Positions 21,165 to 30,350 of a stretch of 64,000 nucleotides of DNA are shown in pieces. The translations under genes were made by a program, and so were the position numbers. Numbering within the stretch: position 1 is the first letter of the stretch; the number at the start of each line of letters is the position of its first letter. Source of the DNA: an uncultured Clostridia bacterium (lineage in GTDB: Bacteria > Bacillota > Clostridia > Peptostreptococcales > Acidaminobacteraceae); NCBI GenBank assembly GCA_927417275.1, contig CAKMJV010000006.1, positions 62,001 to 126,000 on the forward strand. The letters run 5' to 3'. Below the pieces are notes generated by a model, which saw only the letters and a program-made list of their open reading frames with translations, searched no databases and was not told where the DNA came from.

Positions 21165-22754
21165 TTATTTAATCCGTACTGCAATGGGAACTCTGACTTC
21201 AAAAACCGTATATCGGTTAAAAACAGTATGCACGCTTATACCGCCACCCATCTGTTCCAATTTTTCTTTTAGCATAAAAAGTCCCATCCCTTTTGACGTA
21301 TTCGTCTTAGTTAAAAGATTGGTGGTTAAACCTTCGCTAAAGATAAACTGTGCGACTGCATCGTCTTCCAAAGCAACGATTTCATCAAACGGTAGAAGTT
21401 GATGCTCATATAATATATCTTTGACTTTGTTAACATCTACCCCCCGCCCATCGTCTTCAAAACGAAGCAAAATTTCATTTTCATTTCGAGTGGCTGTCAA
21501 TTTAAGCGTCCCATATTCTGCCTTATTATTTCGATAGCGATCCGCAGGAAATTCTATGCCATGTTCTATGGCATTTGCAACCAGTTCAACAAAACCTTTT
21601 ATTAAATCTTTGTAGATGTGTTCATCAAAATAGACATCATACCCTTCAAAGACGATGGGATTAACTTTTTTATTCATATTAACCGCTAAGTCCCTTGCAT
21701 ATTTATCAAATCGTTTTATAACATCCTTGATGCTCACGTGCTTTATTTTAACGAATCGTTCGAGTAGCACTTTTTTTTCATTTCCATCCGGTAGTTTGTT
21801 TAACATGTTCTCTAATTCGTGTATCACATTAATATCCACAGATAAGTAGTTAGACTGTAACAACTCTTCCTTTTGATAACCCCGAACCAAATTCGCATCT
21901 GATTCTATAATTTCCAAAGGCTTTAACCGTTCAATTTCCTCAAGTATTTCCAGTGGTGATAAGTCTTCTTTCACGCTTAATAATTTCTGCTCAAAGGACT
22001 CAATCTGTTCTAAGGATTCTAACATATCAAATTTTTTGAACTCCATTTTAAATGAATGAATTTTTTGACGAATCAGCGACAATGCCTCTTGAGTCTGTGA
22101 ACTCTCATGACACCATATTGCTATTTCATGGTGTACAAAGTGATCGAAACTCGTTATCACTTCAGAGTAATCGCCAATTTGACTTAACACTTTCGTCACC
22201 ATTTCAAGCTGTTTAAGTCTTCTGTCTGTTTCCAATTCTCGTTCTATAAAAACAGATTGATCTTCTAAATACACATAAAAGAATTTTGAATGTTCAGGAA
22301 AAAAATACGTAAGACCTAAAAATCGATCAAAAATCTTCACTTTCTCTGGCAACAGTTGAATGAACGATTGCCGCTCCTCATCGTCAATGGCAGAAAAAAT
22401 GCGATCAAGAATACCAGACACACTCTCCTTTTCCTCTTCATCTGTATAAAATAAAACATCAACAATCGGTTGATTCTGAATCGCATGCACCAATATCTCA
22501 TCGGTTATGGGACTAAGTGCTTGTTCGACTCTTTTATCCTTATTAACCACTAAAATGCCCTGTTTAATCCCGTTTAATCCATGTGCATATATTTCATAAC
22601 GGGACAAATCAATAAAATTCAACAACTGATTGATACCACTTGAGGTTGCCTCATGAGAGGGTACACTTATAGGACCACTGTATTTTTGGCCCATATGATA
22701 GGCGATTATTACCGATACAAAGAACAAAACTAGGACTATAAAAGGAATTACCAT
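21165..22754 (-). CDS. Membrane-anchored CheA-like histidine kinase
   Basis: 529 aa. Residues 2-20 form one transmembrane segment; the rest is cytoplasmic. Around 222-262 is an HPt-like helix pair with candidate phospho-acceptor His233 (IHSFKMEFKKFDML). Residues about 340-365 match the helix before the CheA ATPase (VSIKDVIKRFDKYARDL). The ATPase domain has N box ELVANAIEHGIE (390-401), G1 DDGRGVD (434-440), the CheA-type IFSEGLTT (471-478) and G2 GMGLFMLKEKL. There is no C-terminal CheW-like domain, so it cannot join a normal receptor array by that route. No response regulator is adjacent. Divergent from the H-NOX receptor gene, which may be functionally linked. Confidence 0.8.
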   Translation of the reverse strand: MVIPFIVLVLFFVSVIIAYHMGQKYSGPISVPSHEATSSGINQLLNFIDLSRYEIYAHGLNGIKQGILVVNKDKRVEQALSPITDEILVHAIQNQPIVDVLFYTDEEEKESVSGILDRIFSAIDDEERQSFIQLLPEKVKIFDRFLGLTYFFPEHSKFFYVYLEDQSVFIERELETDRRLKQLEMVTKVLSQIGDYSEVITSFDHFVHHEIAIWCHESSQTQEALSLIRQKIHSFKMEFKKFDMLESLEQIESFEQKLLSVKEDLSPLEILEEIERLKPLEIIESDANLVRGYQKEELLQSNYLSVDINVIHELENMLNKLPDGNEKKVLLERFVKIKHVSIKDVIKRFDKYARDLAVNMNKKVNPIVFEGYDVYFDEHIYKDLIKGFVELVANAIEHGIEFPADRYRNNKAEYGTLKLTATRNENEILLRFEDDGRGVDVNKVKDILYEHQLLPFDEIVALEDDAVAQFIFSEGLTTNLLTKTNTSKGMGLFMLKEKLEQMGGGISVHTVFNRYTVFEVRVPIAVRIK

Positions 22755-22964
22755 AGTGCCACCTCCCTATCTTTTCATTTTAACATAGGATTGAACATTT
22801 TATGAATACTTTTAAAAAAGGTTTTAAAAAATTTAAAAAGGGATATAATAGAGTAAGATATGCTTATATAAAATTAGTTATATGACTCAGTGAATATACT
22901 TACTTTATTTACACAAAATTATCATATAGGATAGTAAGCAAAATAAATAGAAAGAGGCTAATCC
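22755..22964. promoter_or_regulatory. Divergent intergenic region, kinase / H-NOX receptor
   Basis: 210 bp, strongly AT-rich. A TATAAT at 22844-22849 points to the receptor gene but has only a poor -35. I saw no operator palindrome. The receptor gene has the ribosome binding site AAAGAGG seven bases before its ATG. Confidence 0.45.
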
Positions 22965-24779
22965 ATGAAAGGTACAGTCGTAAACATTTGGTTAAATACC
23001 ATCACCACGCTCTATGGTGAAAAAACAAAAGATGCCGTCCTCACAAAAGAAGGTTGGGATCCAAGACACATGATTACACCACTAGAAGAAATAGAGGATA
23101 AGAAAATTTTGTCCCTAATGAGCGCTTTTGCTCAGAATCAAGGCATCAAAACAGAAGAAATGTGGAAAAAACTCGGTCAACATAACATCGCTTCCTTTTA
23201 TAAATGGTTTCCTTCGTTTTTCGATAAATCTACCGCCATGGGTTTTCTCATGCTCATGGACAAAGTGCATACACAACTAACAAAGATGATTCCAGGTGCA
23301 AAACCACCGCGTTTAATACCCGAGCCGATTGACGATAAAAACTTCGTCATGACTTACAAATCTAAGCGTGGTCTCGATGCGTATCTCATGGGTCTTATAG
23401 AAGGTGTTGGCACACATTTTAATGAAAAGATAGATGCAAAAATCCTCGACAAAAAAGTGGAATCTGATGGCACGCACATCGTTCGTATCCATTTGGCATT
23501 TGAAAAATCACCCAAGCAGATTAAGACATATAAACTCTCCAAACTCTTTTCGTTTGGTTTTATCAAGCAAACTTCATTAAAAATTCTTTTGATTCCAACC
23601 GTATTATCCGCTTTGTTTATACTGGTCATTAATGGGATAGATAATTTGCCATTACTCATCGGCACACCATTAATCACACTTGTTTCTGGTCTTTTAATAG
23701 GCAATGTAGTAAATGCGCCTATGAAAGGGCTCCAAGAGGAACTTGAAAAAATTCAGAAACTCGAACTTTCTCAAGACTTAGTGGTAAGAACGGGTGATGC
23801 TGTAGAACAAACATATGGCGCACTTACGCATGCAAAAGAAAGTTTAAGAGAAGAACTCACCTACATGAAAGGCGGCATGGACGACTTATACTCCTTCACT
23901 GGTAAATTCTCTAAAGTCGCTCAAAATATGAGCGAAGTTTCCGACTTGATTTCTAGATCGGTACAGGAAGTAGCAGAAGGCGCTATACACCAAGCCACAG
24001 AGACAGAAAGTTCAGTAAGTATCTTAGCAGATAACATCGACATTTTAAATCTGATCAGCAAACGCGAATTGGAAGGCAAAGAAAGCCTTGAAGCAGCAGT
24101 GGGTCAAATCGAAGTATCATTTGATGACATCGAGAAAGTTTCTCAAAAAATCAATGTGGTTAAAAATAAATTTGCCGAAGTAAATGCACAAGGCACCGAT
24201 TTAAGTGCAAAAGTTAAAGACATTATTAAAATCGTTAGTACCGTTGAAACCATCGCTGAGCAAACCAACTTACTTGCACTTAACGCCTCCATCGAAGCTG
24301 CACGTGCTGGGGAAATGGGACGCGGATTTAGTGTGGTTGCTGAAGAGATTAGAAAACTTGCAGAAGACTCTAAAAAAGCAGTAAACACCATCAACAGCAG
24401 TTTAAATCAGTTTACACAAGGTGTTAATCACATGGTTCAACAAGTTAACGATCAGTTTATCGAACTTGAAGACGGCACACGTACCATGGCCGCTGTAACC
24501 GAAGAAAGTAAGGTTGCATCAAGTCGCATCAAAGTCGTGTCATCCTCAATTTCTGAGATTTCTAGACAACTGTCAGATGAGACTGAAAAAATAAATCGAG
24601 TGTTCCAAAACATGCATACACTTGCAGCTATTGCTGAAGAAAACTCTGCAACGTCTCAAGAAATGAGTGCAAATGTGACCAATTTCTCAACAGAGATTGT
24701 AAATTTATCTGAGAATATCAGCGAACTTGAAAAAGTCGTCTTATTCTTAAAAGAAGAATTAAAACGCTATAAAATTTAA
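22965..24779 (+). CDS. H-NOX (heme gas-sensing) methyl-accepting chemotaxis protein
   Basis: 604 aa. Residues 1-185 are an H-NOX heme domain with proximal His102, the YxSxR propionate clamp (Tyr131, Ser133, Arg135) and Pro115. Trp9, Asn74 and Tyr140 match, at identical numbering, the distal-pocket trio that stabilises bound O2 in the Thermoanaerobacter tengcongensis domain. Two transmembrane segments follow (205-223, 228-249) with a tiny loop, so the heme domain is cytoplasmic at the N terminus. Residues about 320-600 are the coiled-coil signalling domain with tip [19 protein letters not shown] (432-450). It should report O2 (and NO) to the chemotaxis kinase, steering this presumed anaerobe away from oxygen. 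Confidence 0.95.
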   Translation: MKGTVVNIWLNTITTLYGEKTKDAVLTKEGWDPRHMITPLEEIEDKKILSLMSAFAQNQGIKTEEMWKKLGQHNIASFYKWFPSFFDKSTAMGFLMLMDKVHTQLTKMIPGAKPPRLIPEPIDDKNFVMTYKSKRGLDAYLMGLIEGVGTHFNEKIDAKILDKKVESDGTHIVRIHLAFEKSPKQIKTYKLSKLFSFGFIKQTSLKILLIPTVLSALFILVINGIDNLPLLIGTPLITLVSGLLIGNVVNAPMKGLQEELEKIQKLELSQDLVVRTGDAVEQTYGALTHAKESLREELTYMKGGMDDLYSFTGKFSKVAQNMSEVSDLISRSVQEVAEGAIHQATETESSVSILADNIDILNLISKRELEGKESLEAAVGQIEVSFDDIEKVSQKINVVKNKFAEVNAQGTDLSAKVKDIIKIVSTVETIAEQTNLLALNASIEAARAGEMGRGFSVVAEEIRKLAEDSKKAVNTINSSLNQFTQGVNHMVQQVNDQFIELEDGTRTMAAVTEESKVASSRIKVVSSSISEISRQLSDETEKINRVFQNMHTLAAIAEENSATSQEMSANVTNFSTEIVNLSENISELEKVVLFLKEELKRYKI

Positions 24780-24792
24780 AGCGTTTAATAAG

Positions 24793-24847
24793 AAAAGGTG
24801 TCCCATCCGATAACTGATATCAGTTATTTTGATGAGGCACCTTTTTT
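24793..24847. terminator. Bidirectional terminator
   Basis: AAAAGGTG...CATC pairs with GATG...CACCTTTT, with an inner ATAACTGATATCAGTTAT palindrome, and a run of T follows on each strand. It separates the converging receptor and MATE genes. Confidence 0.85.
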
Positions 24848-24851
24848 ACCG

Positions 24852-26210
24852 TTAAACCAACTTAGGATGCTCGTACACATTCACTTTAAAATATAAATAG
24901 CCATTTAAAATAAGACGCACACACATGTCTAAGCCGATTGCTAAGAACACCACATTGATGGACAACTTAAAAACATAAGCGGCTAGAAGCGCGATGGGCA
25001 CTCGAACCAAATAGAGTCCTACGCCTGCTGCATACATGGGCATCCGCGTATAACCACCTCCGCGTAATGCACCTCCAAGAACACCTGCTAGATTTTGAGG
25101 CACTTGTGCCAATCCGCATATAATGAGGTACACCGTACCAATAGATATCAGCGTGGGATCGTCAGTCATAAAGCCCAAGAGCGCTTTTGGGAATAACACC
25201 AAAATGCCGCCTCCCACTACTGAAATCAAACCCGCACCTATCAGGATTTCTTTGAAATAGCGCTTTGCCAGTTCGGGATTTCGCGCACCTAAGTGCCTTC
25301 CGATATAGGCGGTTGCAGCGACTTGGAAACCCGCCGCAGGCATGTAAGCCAGACTTTCTGCCTGAAGTCCTAATTGATACGCCGCGTATGACGCGTCGCC
25401 ATAATTTAAAATCGCTCGTATGAGTATAATTGAGCTTAACTGCCAAAACAGTGATTCAATCGCACTTGGAATACCTGTGGTGTAAACCGACTTCATTATA
25501 TTTTTAGTGAACTTAAAAAAAGAAACGATGGAAATGCCATGTAAGACACCTTTTTTGCGCATTACAAATGCAAGGGCTATCATCGCTGCTATCGCTTGCG
25601 ATAGCGCCATTGCGATAGCGGCACCCATGAGTCCCATTTCCGGAAAACCCAAAAGGCCTTTAACCAAAACGATGCCAAGACTGGCATTAAGTATATTCAT
25701 AATCGTACTGATCACCATAGGGGTAATGGCATCGCCTTTTCCCTGTAATGAACCAGATAAAATGAGAATGATGCCCAAGAAAGGCATACCCATGCCCACC
25801 ACTCTAAGCACATCCGAACCCACACGAAGCAATTCACCCTCTGCACCAAAAATGCGCAGCCAAAAAGTGGGGACAAACAGCATCGTTAACAGAAATGCAA
25901 TAGAAAGGACAAAAACGGAGCCTAGTGTCTGTTTAATCGCCTCTTTGATTTTTTCGTGATTGTCTGCACCGAAAGCTTGCGCGACGACCACTTGAACGCC
26001 TATTGCGATGCCCTTATATACAGCCCAAATTATGCCTCTAACGCGTGTACTGAGTCCCATCGCACCTATTGCTACGAATCCCAAATTACCTATTAATTTC
26101 ATCGATACGATGCCAACGCCCATTTCTAGTACACTTGACGCCAATATGGGTAAGATCATCTTAATAATATCTTTGCGAATATGAAGTTTTGTCGGTTCCA
26201 CGTCAACCAT
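24852..26210 (-). CDS. MATE family efflux transporter
   Basis: 452 aa with twelve hydrophobic segments in two MatE halves (second half starts near residue 230, GIPSAIESLFWQLSS). MATE proteins export cationic drugs or metabolites using Na+ or H+. The substrate is not predictable. The start is uncertain: the ATG 26210 has only AGG directly in front, and a GTG three codons later is an alternative. A terminator-cum-promoter region separates it from ribU upstream. Confidence 0.9.
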   Translation of the reverse strand: MVDVEPTKLHIRKDIIKMILPILASSVLEMGVGIVSMKLIGNLGFVAIGAMGLSTRVRGIIWAVYKGIAIGVQVVVAQAFGADNHEKIKEAIKQTLGSVFVLSIAFLLTMLFVPTFWLRIFGAEGELLRVGSDVLRVVGMGMPFLGIILILSGSLQGKGDAITPMVISTIMNILNASLGIVLVKGLLGFPEMGLMGAAIAMALSQAIAAMIALAFVMRKKGVLHGISIVSFFKFTKNIMKSVYTTGIPSAIESLFWQLSSIILIRAILNYGDASYAAYQLGLQAESLAYMPAAGFQVAATAYIGRHLGARNPELAKRYFKEILIGAGLISVVGGGILVLFPKALLGFMTDDPTLISIGTVYLIICGLAQVPQNLAGVLGGALRGGGYTRMPMYAAGVGLYLVRVPIALLAAYVFKLSINVVFLAIGLDMCVRLILNGYLYFKVNVYEHPKLV

Positions 26211-26212
26211 CC

Positions 26213-26263
26213 TAAAAAAATATTTCGGTTCCCTTAATAGTTTAGCAGAAACCGAAATATATT
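26213..26263 (-). terminator. Terminator of ribU
   Basis: On the minus strand AATATATTTCGGTT pairs with AACCGAAATATT across about 19 bases and is followed by TTTTTTT. It lies just past the ribU stop at 26278. Confidence 0.8.
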
Positions 26264-26266
26264 CAA
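26239..26266 (-). promoter_or_regulatory. Candidate promoter of the MATE gene, inside the ribU terminator
   Basis: -35 TTGAAT (26266-26261), 16-bp spacer, -10 TAAACT (26244-26239). The boxes fall within the left arm and loop of the ribU terminator hairpin, so the start site would lie near its right arm. Confidence 0.4.
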
Positions 26267-26277
26267 GACATTATATA

Positions 26278-26877
26278 TTATAACCCTTTGTGTAAAATAG
26301 GAGATATACGCTTATAAAGTACCAGTGTCAAGATGGAAAGCACAAGACCTTTAACGATGTTAAAAGGGACGATTCCGAAGATGACGAGTGTTTCCAAAGA
26401 GACGATCGATGGATTGACCACTGTTCCCAGTTCGATAATCGTATCAATCGGCATAAACGCCGTGTAAAACGGGATAAGAACAAAGTAATTTGCGAAACCA
26501 CCTGCTATGGCCATAATCACAGTACCGACGATTAAGCCCATAAGTGCGGATTTTTTTGTTTTGTTTTTCATATAAATCACAGAAGCAGGAACGATCATGG
26601 CACTTGCAACAAAGAAGTTCGCAAGTTCACCTACGCCCCCTGTCGATGTTTGAAACAAATGGAGCATATTTTTTATCGCTGAAATGGCGATTCCTGCAAA
26701 GGGTCCCATAGCAAATGCGCCGATCACAGCAGGTAAATCACTCACATCAATTTTTAAAAATGAAGGGAACATAGGGAGTATCAACTCAAATTGCATGAGA
26801 ATAAATGCAAGCACACTGAGCATCGCTATTTTTGTCATCATAGACACCGATAATCTTTTTTTCGTTTGTGAAATCAT
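26278..26877 (-). CDS. ribU: ECF transporter substrate-binding subunit for riboflavin, RibU
   Basis: 199 aa with about six hydrophobic segments, the S-component fold. The motif FELILPMFPSFLKIDVSDLPA and the MGPFAG that follows are characteristic of RibU-type S components. It captures riboflavin outside the membrane and hands it to the shared EcfA-EcfA'-EcfT module, which is not in this window. An AGGAGG lies nine bases before the ATG. The assignment is strengthened by the FMN riboswitch in its leader, which would shut the gene off when FMN is plentiful. Confidence 0.93.
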   Translation of the reverse strand: MISQTKKRLSVSMMTKIAMLSVLAFILMQFELILPMFPSFLKIDVSDLPAVIGAFAMGPFAGIAISAIKNMLHLFQTSTGGVGELANFFVASAMIVPASVIYMKNKTKKSALMGLIVGTVIMAIAGGFANYFVLIPFYTAFMPIDTIIELGTVVNPSIVSLETLVIFGIVPFNIVKGLVLSILTLVLYKRISPILHKGL

Positions 26878-26935
26878 TTCCTAAAACCTCCTAATAATGG
26901 ACTCTGTCCTTTTTTTAGTCATGGCCCCAGGGCAT

Positions 26936-26967
26936 AGAAAAACCCCTAAAGCATGCACTTCAGGGGT
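26936..26967 (-). terminator. Terminator hairpin of the FMN riboswitch
   Basis: On the minus strand ACCCCTGAAG pairs with CTTTAGGGGT (loop TGCATG) and is followed by TTTTT, between the aptamer and the ribU start. It is the off-state of a transcription-attenuating switch. Confidence 0.85.
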
Positions 26968-26989
26968 ATACGCACGTAAACATAAACCT

Positions 26990-27100
26990 CTTCTTTCATC
27001 CAGACTATACTGTCGGCTCTGGAATTACACCAGATCAACCTTTCGGTTCGCGGGCTTTACCGCCGGTGGGGACTTACACCCCGCCCTGAAGATTCTTACA
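26990..27100 (-). promoter_or_regulatory. FMN riboswitch (RFN element)
   Basis: The conserved RFN blocks are all present on the minus strand in order: ATCTTCAGGGCGGGG, TGTAAGTCCCCACCGGCGG, AAGCCCGCGA, CTGGTGTAATTCCAGAGCCG, ACAGTATAGTCTGGATG and AGAAGAGG. It binds FMN and controls ribU through the terminator at 26936-26967. Confidence 0.97.
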
Positions 27101-27105
27101 AAGTG

Positions 27106-27134
27106 AGTATAGCACTAACCATTTAAAGTGTCAA
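27106..27134 (-). promoter_or_regulatory. Sigma-A promoter of the riboswitch-ribU transcript
   Basis: Minus strand: consensus -35 TTGACA (27134-27129), 17-bp spacer, -10 TATACT (27111-27106), ending a few bases before the aptamer. Confidence 0.88.
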
Positions 27135-27138
27135 TATG

Positions 27139-28521
27139 TTAAGCCGCAACTTCTTCTAAGATTGGTTTTTTCTGTTTGATGACTTTTTGTTGCCATTTGC
27201 CTGTGGAATAAATGCCCAGTCCGATTAAACAGATGATTAAATTACTGATAATCATGGCATTCCAAATGGAATTTGGACCAAAGCCCTCCATCTGACTGAG
27301 AAAATACACCATGGGAATTCTAAGCCCCCACAACCGTCCCATCATGAGTATCATCGCAGAGATGGTATGGCCTGAACCTTGGAAAACGCCAACGAGTATT
27401 TGAAAGAAGCCCATTAAAGGTATCGAATAAATAATCATGTTTAGATACGTCGTACCACTTGCGATAACATTGGGATCGCTACTAAAGGCTCCCACTATTT
27501 TTTCGCTAAAAGGCAACATCAACAGACCGCCAGTAACCAGAAAAACAGTGGACAAAATTGCGCTGGTTCTCACTGCAAGCTTTGCACGTCCAATTTGATC
27601 TGCACCTAAATTTTGCCCCACCACAGTGGCAAGCGCGCTCCCTATACCCATCGCGGGCATCATGATAAGCGAACTGATGCGATTGCCCACCGCAAAAGCC
27701 GTAAGTGTGATTTCACCAAACGAGACCAAAAATACATTGAGTATGGTAAAGCCAAGTGCAGTTGTGGCCTGTCCCGTGGATGATGGAAGACCGATGGATA
27801 CGATTTTCGAAAGGATTTCCTTATCAAATTTCAAATCCGATAACTCAATCTGCATGCTTTGATTTTTATTAAACGTTGTGAAGATACCGTATAATGCAAA
27901 AACACCCGTAGAAATAACCGTCGCAATCGCCGCACCTTGCACACCCATGTCTAAAACAAATATAAAAATAGGATCTAATATAATGTTGGTTCCAACGGAC
28001 AACGCACCGATAATGAGTGGAGAAATGGTATCGCCTTGACCTTGTTTAATGGCATTAAACGCATTCATCATAAACATCGTTGGCAGCCCCAAAAACATAA
28101 CACTCAAATAGCTGTACGCATTATCATATAGCGCACCGGTCCCACCCATTAGTCGAATAATCGACGGGGATGCAACGAAACCTAAAACACCGATAAACAA
28201 TGAGAGGATAAATAAAAACGAGATCGCTTGTCCTGCCGTTTTTCGCGCTTTCTCTTTCGCGTGTGCACCGATGTATTGTGCGACGATGGAAGAAGTCGCT
28301 ATGGCCATACCCATGCCAAATGAAGACATGAGGAAAATGAGGGGCCAAACAAACTGAACACCTGCTACTGCATTGCCCGGAATTTTACTCACGAAAAATG
28401 TATCGGTTAAATTATAAATGGTGTGTATGAAATTGTTAAGCATAATGGGCAGCGATAAAGTTAAAATCACTTTTTTCATCTTCCCGTTAAGAATCAAGTC
28501 TCTTTTTTGTAAATAATCCAT
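27139..28521 (-). CDS. MATE family efflux transporter
   Basis: 460 aa from ATG 28521, which has GGAGG five bases upstream (the ATG at 28533 is part of that site and is unlikely). Twelve hydrophobic segments in two MatE halves. The N terminus MDYLQKRDLILNGKMKKVIL with the following LPIMLNNFIHTIYNLTDTFFV is typical of the Clostridia MATE branch that also contains MepA-like drug exporters. Its stop lies only five bases from the ribU promoter, so it has its own upstream promoter. Only distantly similar to the other MATE gene in the window. Confidence 0.9.
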   Translation of the reverse strand: MDYLQKRDLILNGKMKKVILTLSLPIMLNNFIHTIYNLTDTFFVSKIPGNAVAGVQFVWPLIFLMSSFGMGMAIATSSIVAQYIGAHAKEKARKTAGQAISFLFILSLFIGVLGFVASPSIIRLMGGTGALYDNAYSYLSVMFLGLPTMFMMNAFNAIKQGQGDTISPLIIGALSVGTNIILDPIFIFVLDMGVQGAAIATVISTGVFALYGIFTTFNKNQSMQIELSDLKFDKEILSKIVSIGLPSSTGQATTALGFTILNVFLVSFGEITLTAFAVGNRISSLIMMPAMGIGSALATVVGQNLGADQIGRAKLAVRTSAILSTVFLVTGGLLMLPFSEKIVGAFSSDPNVIASGTTYLNMIIYSIPLMGFFQILVGVFQGSGHTISAMILMMGRLWGLRIPMVYFLSQMEGFGPNSIWNAMIISNLIICLIGLGIYSTGKWQQKVIKQKKPILEEVAA

Positions 28522-28551
28522 GTTCGCCTCCATAAATTAAATGCCATGATT

Positions 28552-28580
28552 AGTATAGCATAATTTCATTCGGCGCTCAA
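28552..28580 (-). promoter_or_regulatory. Sigma-A promoter of the second MATE gene
   Basis: Minus strand: -35 TTGAGC (28580-28575), 17-bp spacer, -10 TATACT (28557-28552). Confidence 0.7.
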
Positions 28581-28608
28581 ACATTTCGTTACCCTAAACA
28601 TTAATTTC

Positions 28609-28647
28609 TTTAACCCTTTGACAAACTTTGGTATAATAAATTATAGG
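28609..28647 (+). promoter_or_regulatory. Promoter region of the cupin gene
   Basis: Contains a perfect -35 TTGACA (28618-28623) and a perfect -10 TATAAT (28632-28637), but they are only eight bases apart. Functional pairs may be TTTAAC with TATAAT (17 bp) or TTGACA with TATAGG (18 bp). Confidence 0.5.
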
Positions 28648-28671
28648 AGTCTATTTTAATAGGAGGCATTT

Positions 28672-29019
28672 ATGATTGTTGGAAATTTTAACGACTTAAT
28701 CGCAACTGCAATTAATAGCACCGAAGCAAAAAACGCGTCTATGAAAGTACTCGTCGCGCCAGAGCATGGCTGGGAAGGGTATGTAATGCGCGTGGTTGAA
28801 CTCGAAGCAGATGGCTACTCACCGAAACATCAACACGACTGGCCACATATTAACTATATCATCGAAGGCAAAGGCACTTTACAAATTAATGACGACATCA
28901 ACCCACTTTCAAGCGGCAGTTATGCGTATGTGCCGGCAAACACATTGCACCAATTTAAAAATGTCGGCGATACACCGTTTAAATTCATCTGTATCGTTCC
29001 AGAAAACGGACACAAATAA
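28672..29019 (+). CDS. Small cupin-domain protein
   Basis: 115-aa single cupin barrel. Likely metal ligands are His53, His55 (KHQHDWPH) and His93 (NTLHQF), with the GxxxxVPANTLHQFKN second motif typical of the family. The Glu usually found in motif 1 is not obvious at the standard place (His59 may replace it). Small cupins of this type bind a metal and a small ligand or act as isomerases; the role cannot be assigned. AGGAGG precedes the ATG. It is a single-gene transcript. Confidence 0.85.
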   Translation: MIVGNFNDLIATAINSTEAKNASMKVLVAPEHGWEGYVMRVVELEADGYSPKHQHDWPHINYIIEGKGTLQINDDINPLSSGSYAYVPANTLHQFKNVGDTPFKFICIVPENGHK

Positions 29020-29026
29020 GCATAGC

Positions 29027-29075
29027 AAAAGGATATCTCACTAAAGCATAGACACTTTAGCGGCGATATCCTTTT
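29027..29075. terminator. Bidirectional terminator, cupin / purine operon
   Basis: AAAGGATATC pairs with GATATCCTTT, with an inner CTAAAG/CTTTAG stem, and TTTTTATTTT follows. It serves the cupin gene and, from the other side, the end of purD. Confidence 0.85.
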
Positions 29076-29079
29076 TATT

Positions 29080-30339
29080 TTACACATCCATCTTTGCTAT
29101 ATCCGTTCTAAACATAGCGCCCTCAAACGTAATTTGAGAGACCATGTGATACGCAGCTGCGCGAGCAGACGCTAAATCCTCACCCGTGGCAGTTACCCCT
29201 AGAACGCGCCCGCCATCTGTTACGACGTCGCTTTCTTTAAGGCGTGTCCCACAATGATAAACCCAGCCATCGCCAGAAAGTTGATCCAGCCCATGGATCG
29301 TTTTGCCCTTTTCATACGACTCTGGATAGCCACCTGACGCCATAATCACACAGACCGCATGCGACCTTGACCAAGTGAGTTTCACCGAATCAAGCGTTTG
29401 ATTAAACACGGCGTCTATCACATCAAGCAAGTCATTTTCCATGCGTATGAGCGTCACTTCTGTTTCGGGATCACCCAACCGCACATTATACTCGATGACA
29501 TTTACATCCTCTCCATCTATCATAAGCCCCACAAAAAGAATGCCTTTAAAATCGATCGCTTCCTTCTGAATGCCGACGATAAATGGATTTAAAATGGTCT
29601 CTTGAATTTTGTCCATAAGCACCTCATCGATGACTCGACTCGGTGAATACGTCCCCATACCACCTGTGTTTAAACCCAAATCCCCATCGTATGCCTTTTT
29701 GTAATCTTGCGCAGGCGACATCGGCAGGATGGTCACACCGTCTACAAAACATAAAACAGAAGCTTCAATGCCTTTTAAAAATGCTTCTAAGACAACTTTT
29801 GAACCCGCTGCGCCAAAAACATGGGCTTCCATTAAGTCATGTAGCGTCTTAATCGCTTCAGTTTCAGTTTCTGCGATGATTACACCTTTTCCAGCAGCGA
29901 GCCCATCTGCTTTTATTACCAGCGGATAATCAAAGGCTTTAAGGCCTTCTAACGCTTCATTTATAGACGTATAAGTTGCCGATTTTGCAGTGGGAATGTG
30001 ATAGCGATTGAGAAAATCCTTTGTAAACGCTTTGCTGCCTTCAAACTGAGCCGCTTTAGCATTTGGACCAAAGATACGAAGCCCAGCTGCCTCAAAACGA
30101 TCGACGACGCCGAGCACCAATGGCAGTTCGGGCCCTACGAGGGTTAAATCGATTTGCGTCTTAAGTGCAAATGCCAAGAGCCCATCTATGTCATCCACTG
30201 CGATGGGCACACAAGTTGCCAGTTTTGAAAGGCCTGCATTACCTGGTGCAGCAAAAATTTCAGGGCTTTTATGACTCATACTCAATTTGTGTGCGATGGC
30301 ATGTTCTCTACCACCACTCCCAATAATCAATACCTTCAT
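29080..30339 (-). CDS. purD: Phosphoribosylamine-glycine ligase
   Basis: 419 aa, normal PurD length. It joins glycine to phosphoribosylamine with ATP (second step of purine synthesis). The N terminus KVLIIGSGGREHAIAHKL is the hallmark; the ATP-grasp part carries YPLVIKADGLAAGKGV (about 137-152), and NTGGMGTYSP and RLGDPETE mark the active site. Last gene of the purE-C-F-M-N-H-D transcript, 11 bases after purH. Confidence 0.97.
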   Translation of the reverse strand: MKVLIIGSGGREHAIAHKLSMSHKSPEIFAAPGNAGLSKLATCVPIAVDDIDGLLAFALKTQIDLTLVGPELPLVLGVVDRFEAAGLRIFGPNAKAAQFEGSKAFTKDFLNRYHIPTAKSATYTSINEALEGLKAFDYPLVIKADGLAAGKGVIIAETETEAIKTLHDLMEAHVFGAAGSKVVLEAFLKGIEASVLCFVDGVTILPMSPAQDYKKAYDGDLGLNTGGMGTYSPSRVIDEVLMDKIQETILNPFIVGIQKEAIDFKGILFVGLMIDGEDVNVIEYNVRLGDPETEVTLIRMENDLLDVIDAVFNQTLDSVKLTWSRSHAVCVIMASGGYPESYEKGKTIHGLDQLSGDGWVYHCGTRLKESDVVTDGGRVLGVTATGEDLASARAAAYHMVSQITFEGAMFRTDIAKMDV

Positions 30340-30350
30340 GTCCCCTCCAA

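Noticed and set aside
19967-24779. A phage defence island built around the BrxD-like gene
   Set aside because: The neighbours are a kinase and a chemoreceptor; no nuclease, methylase or helicase of a defence kind is present.
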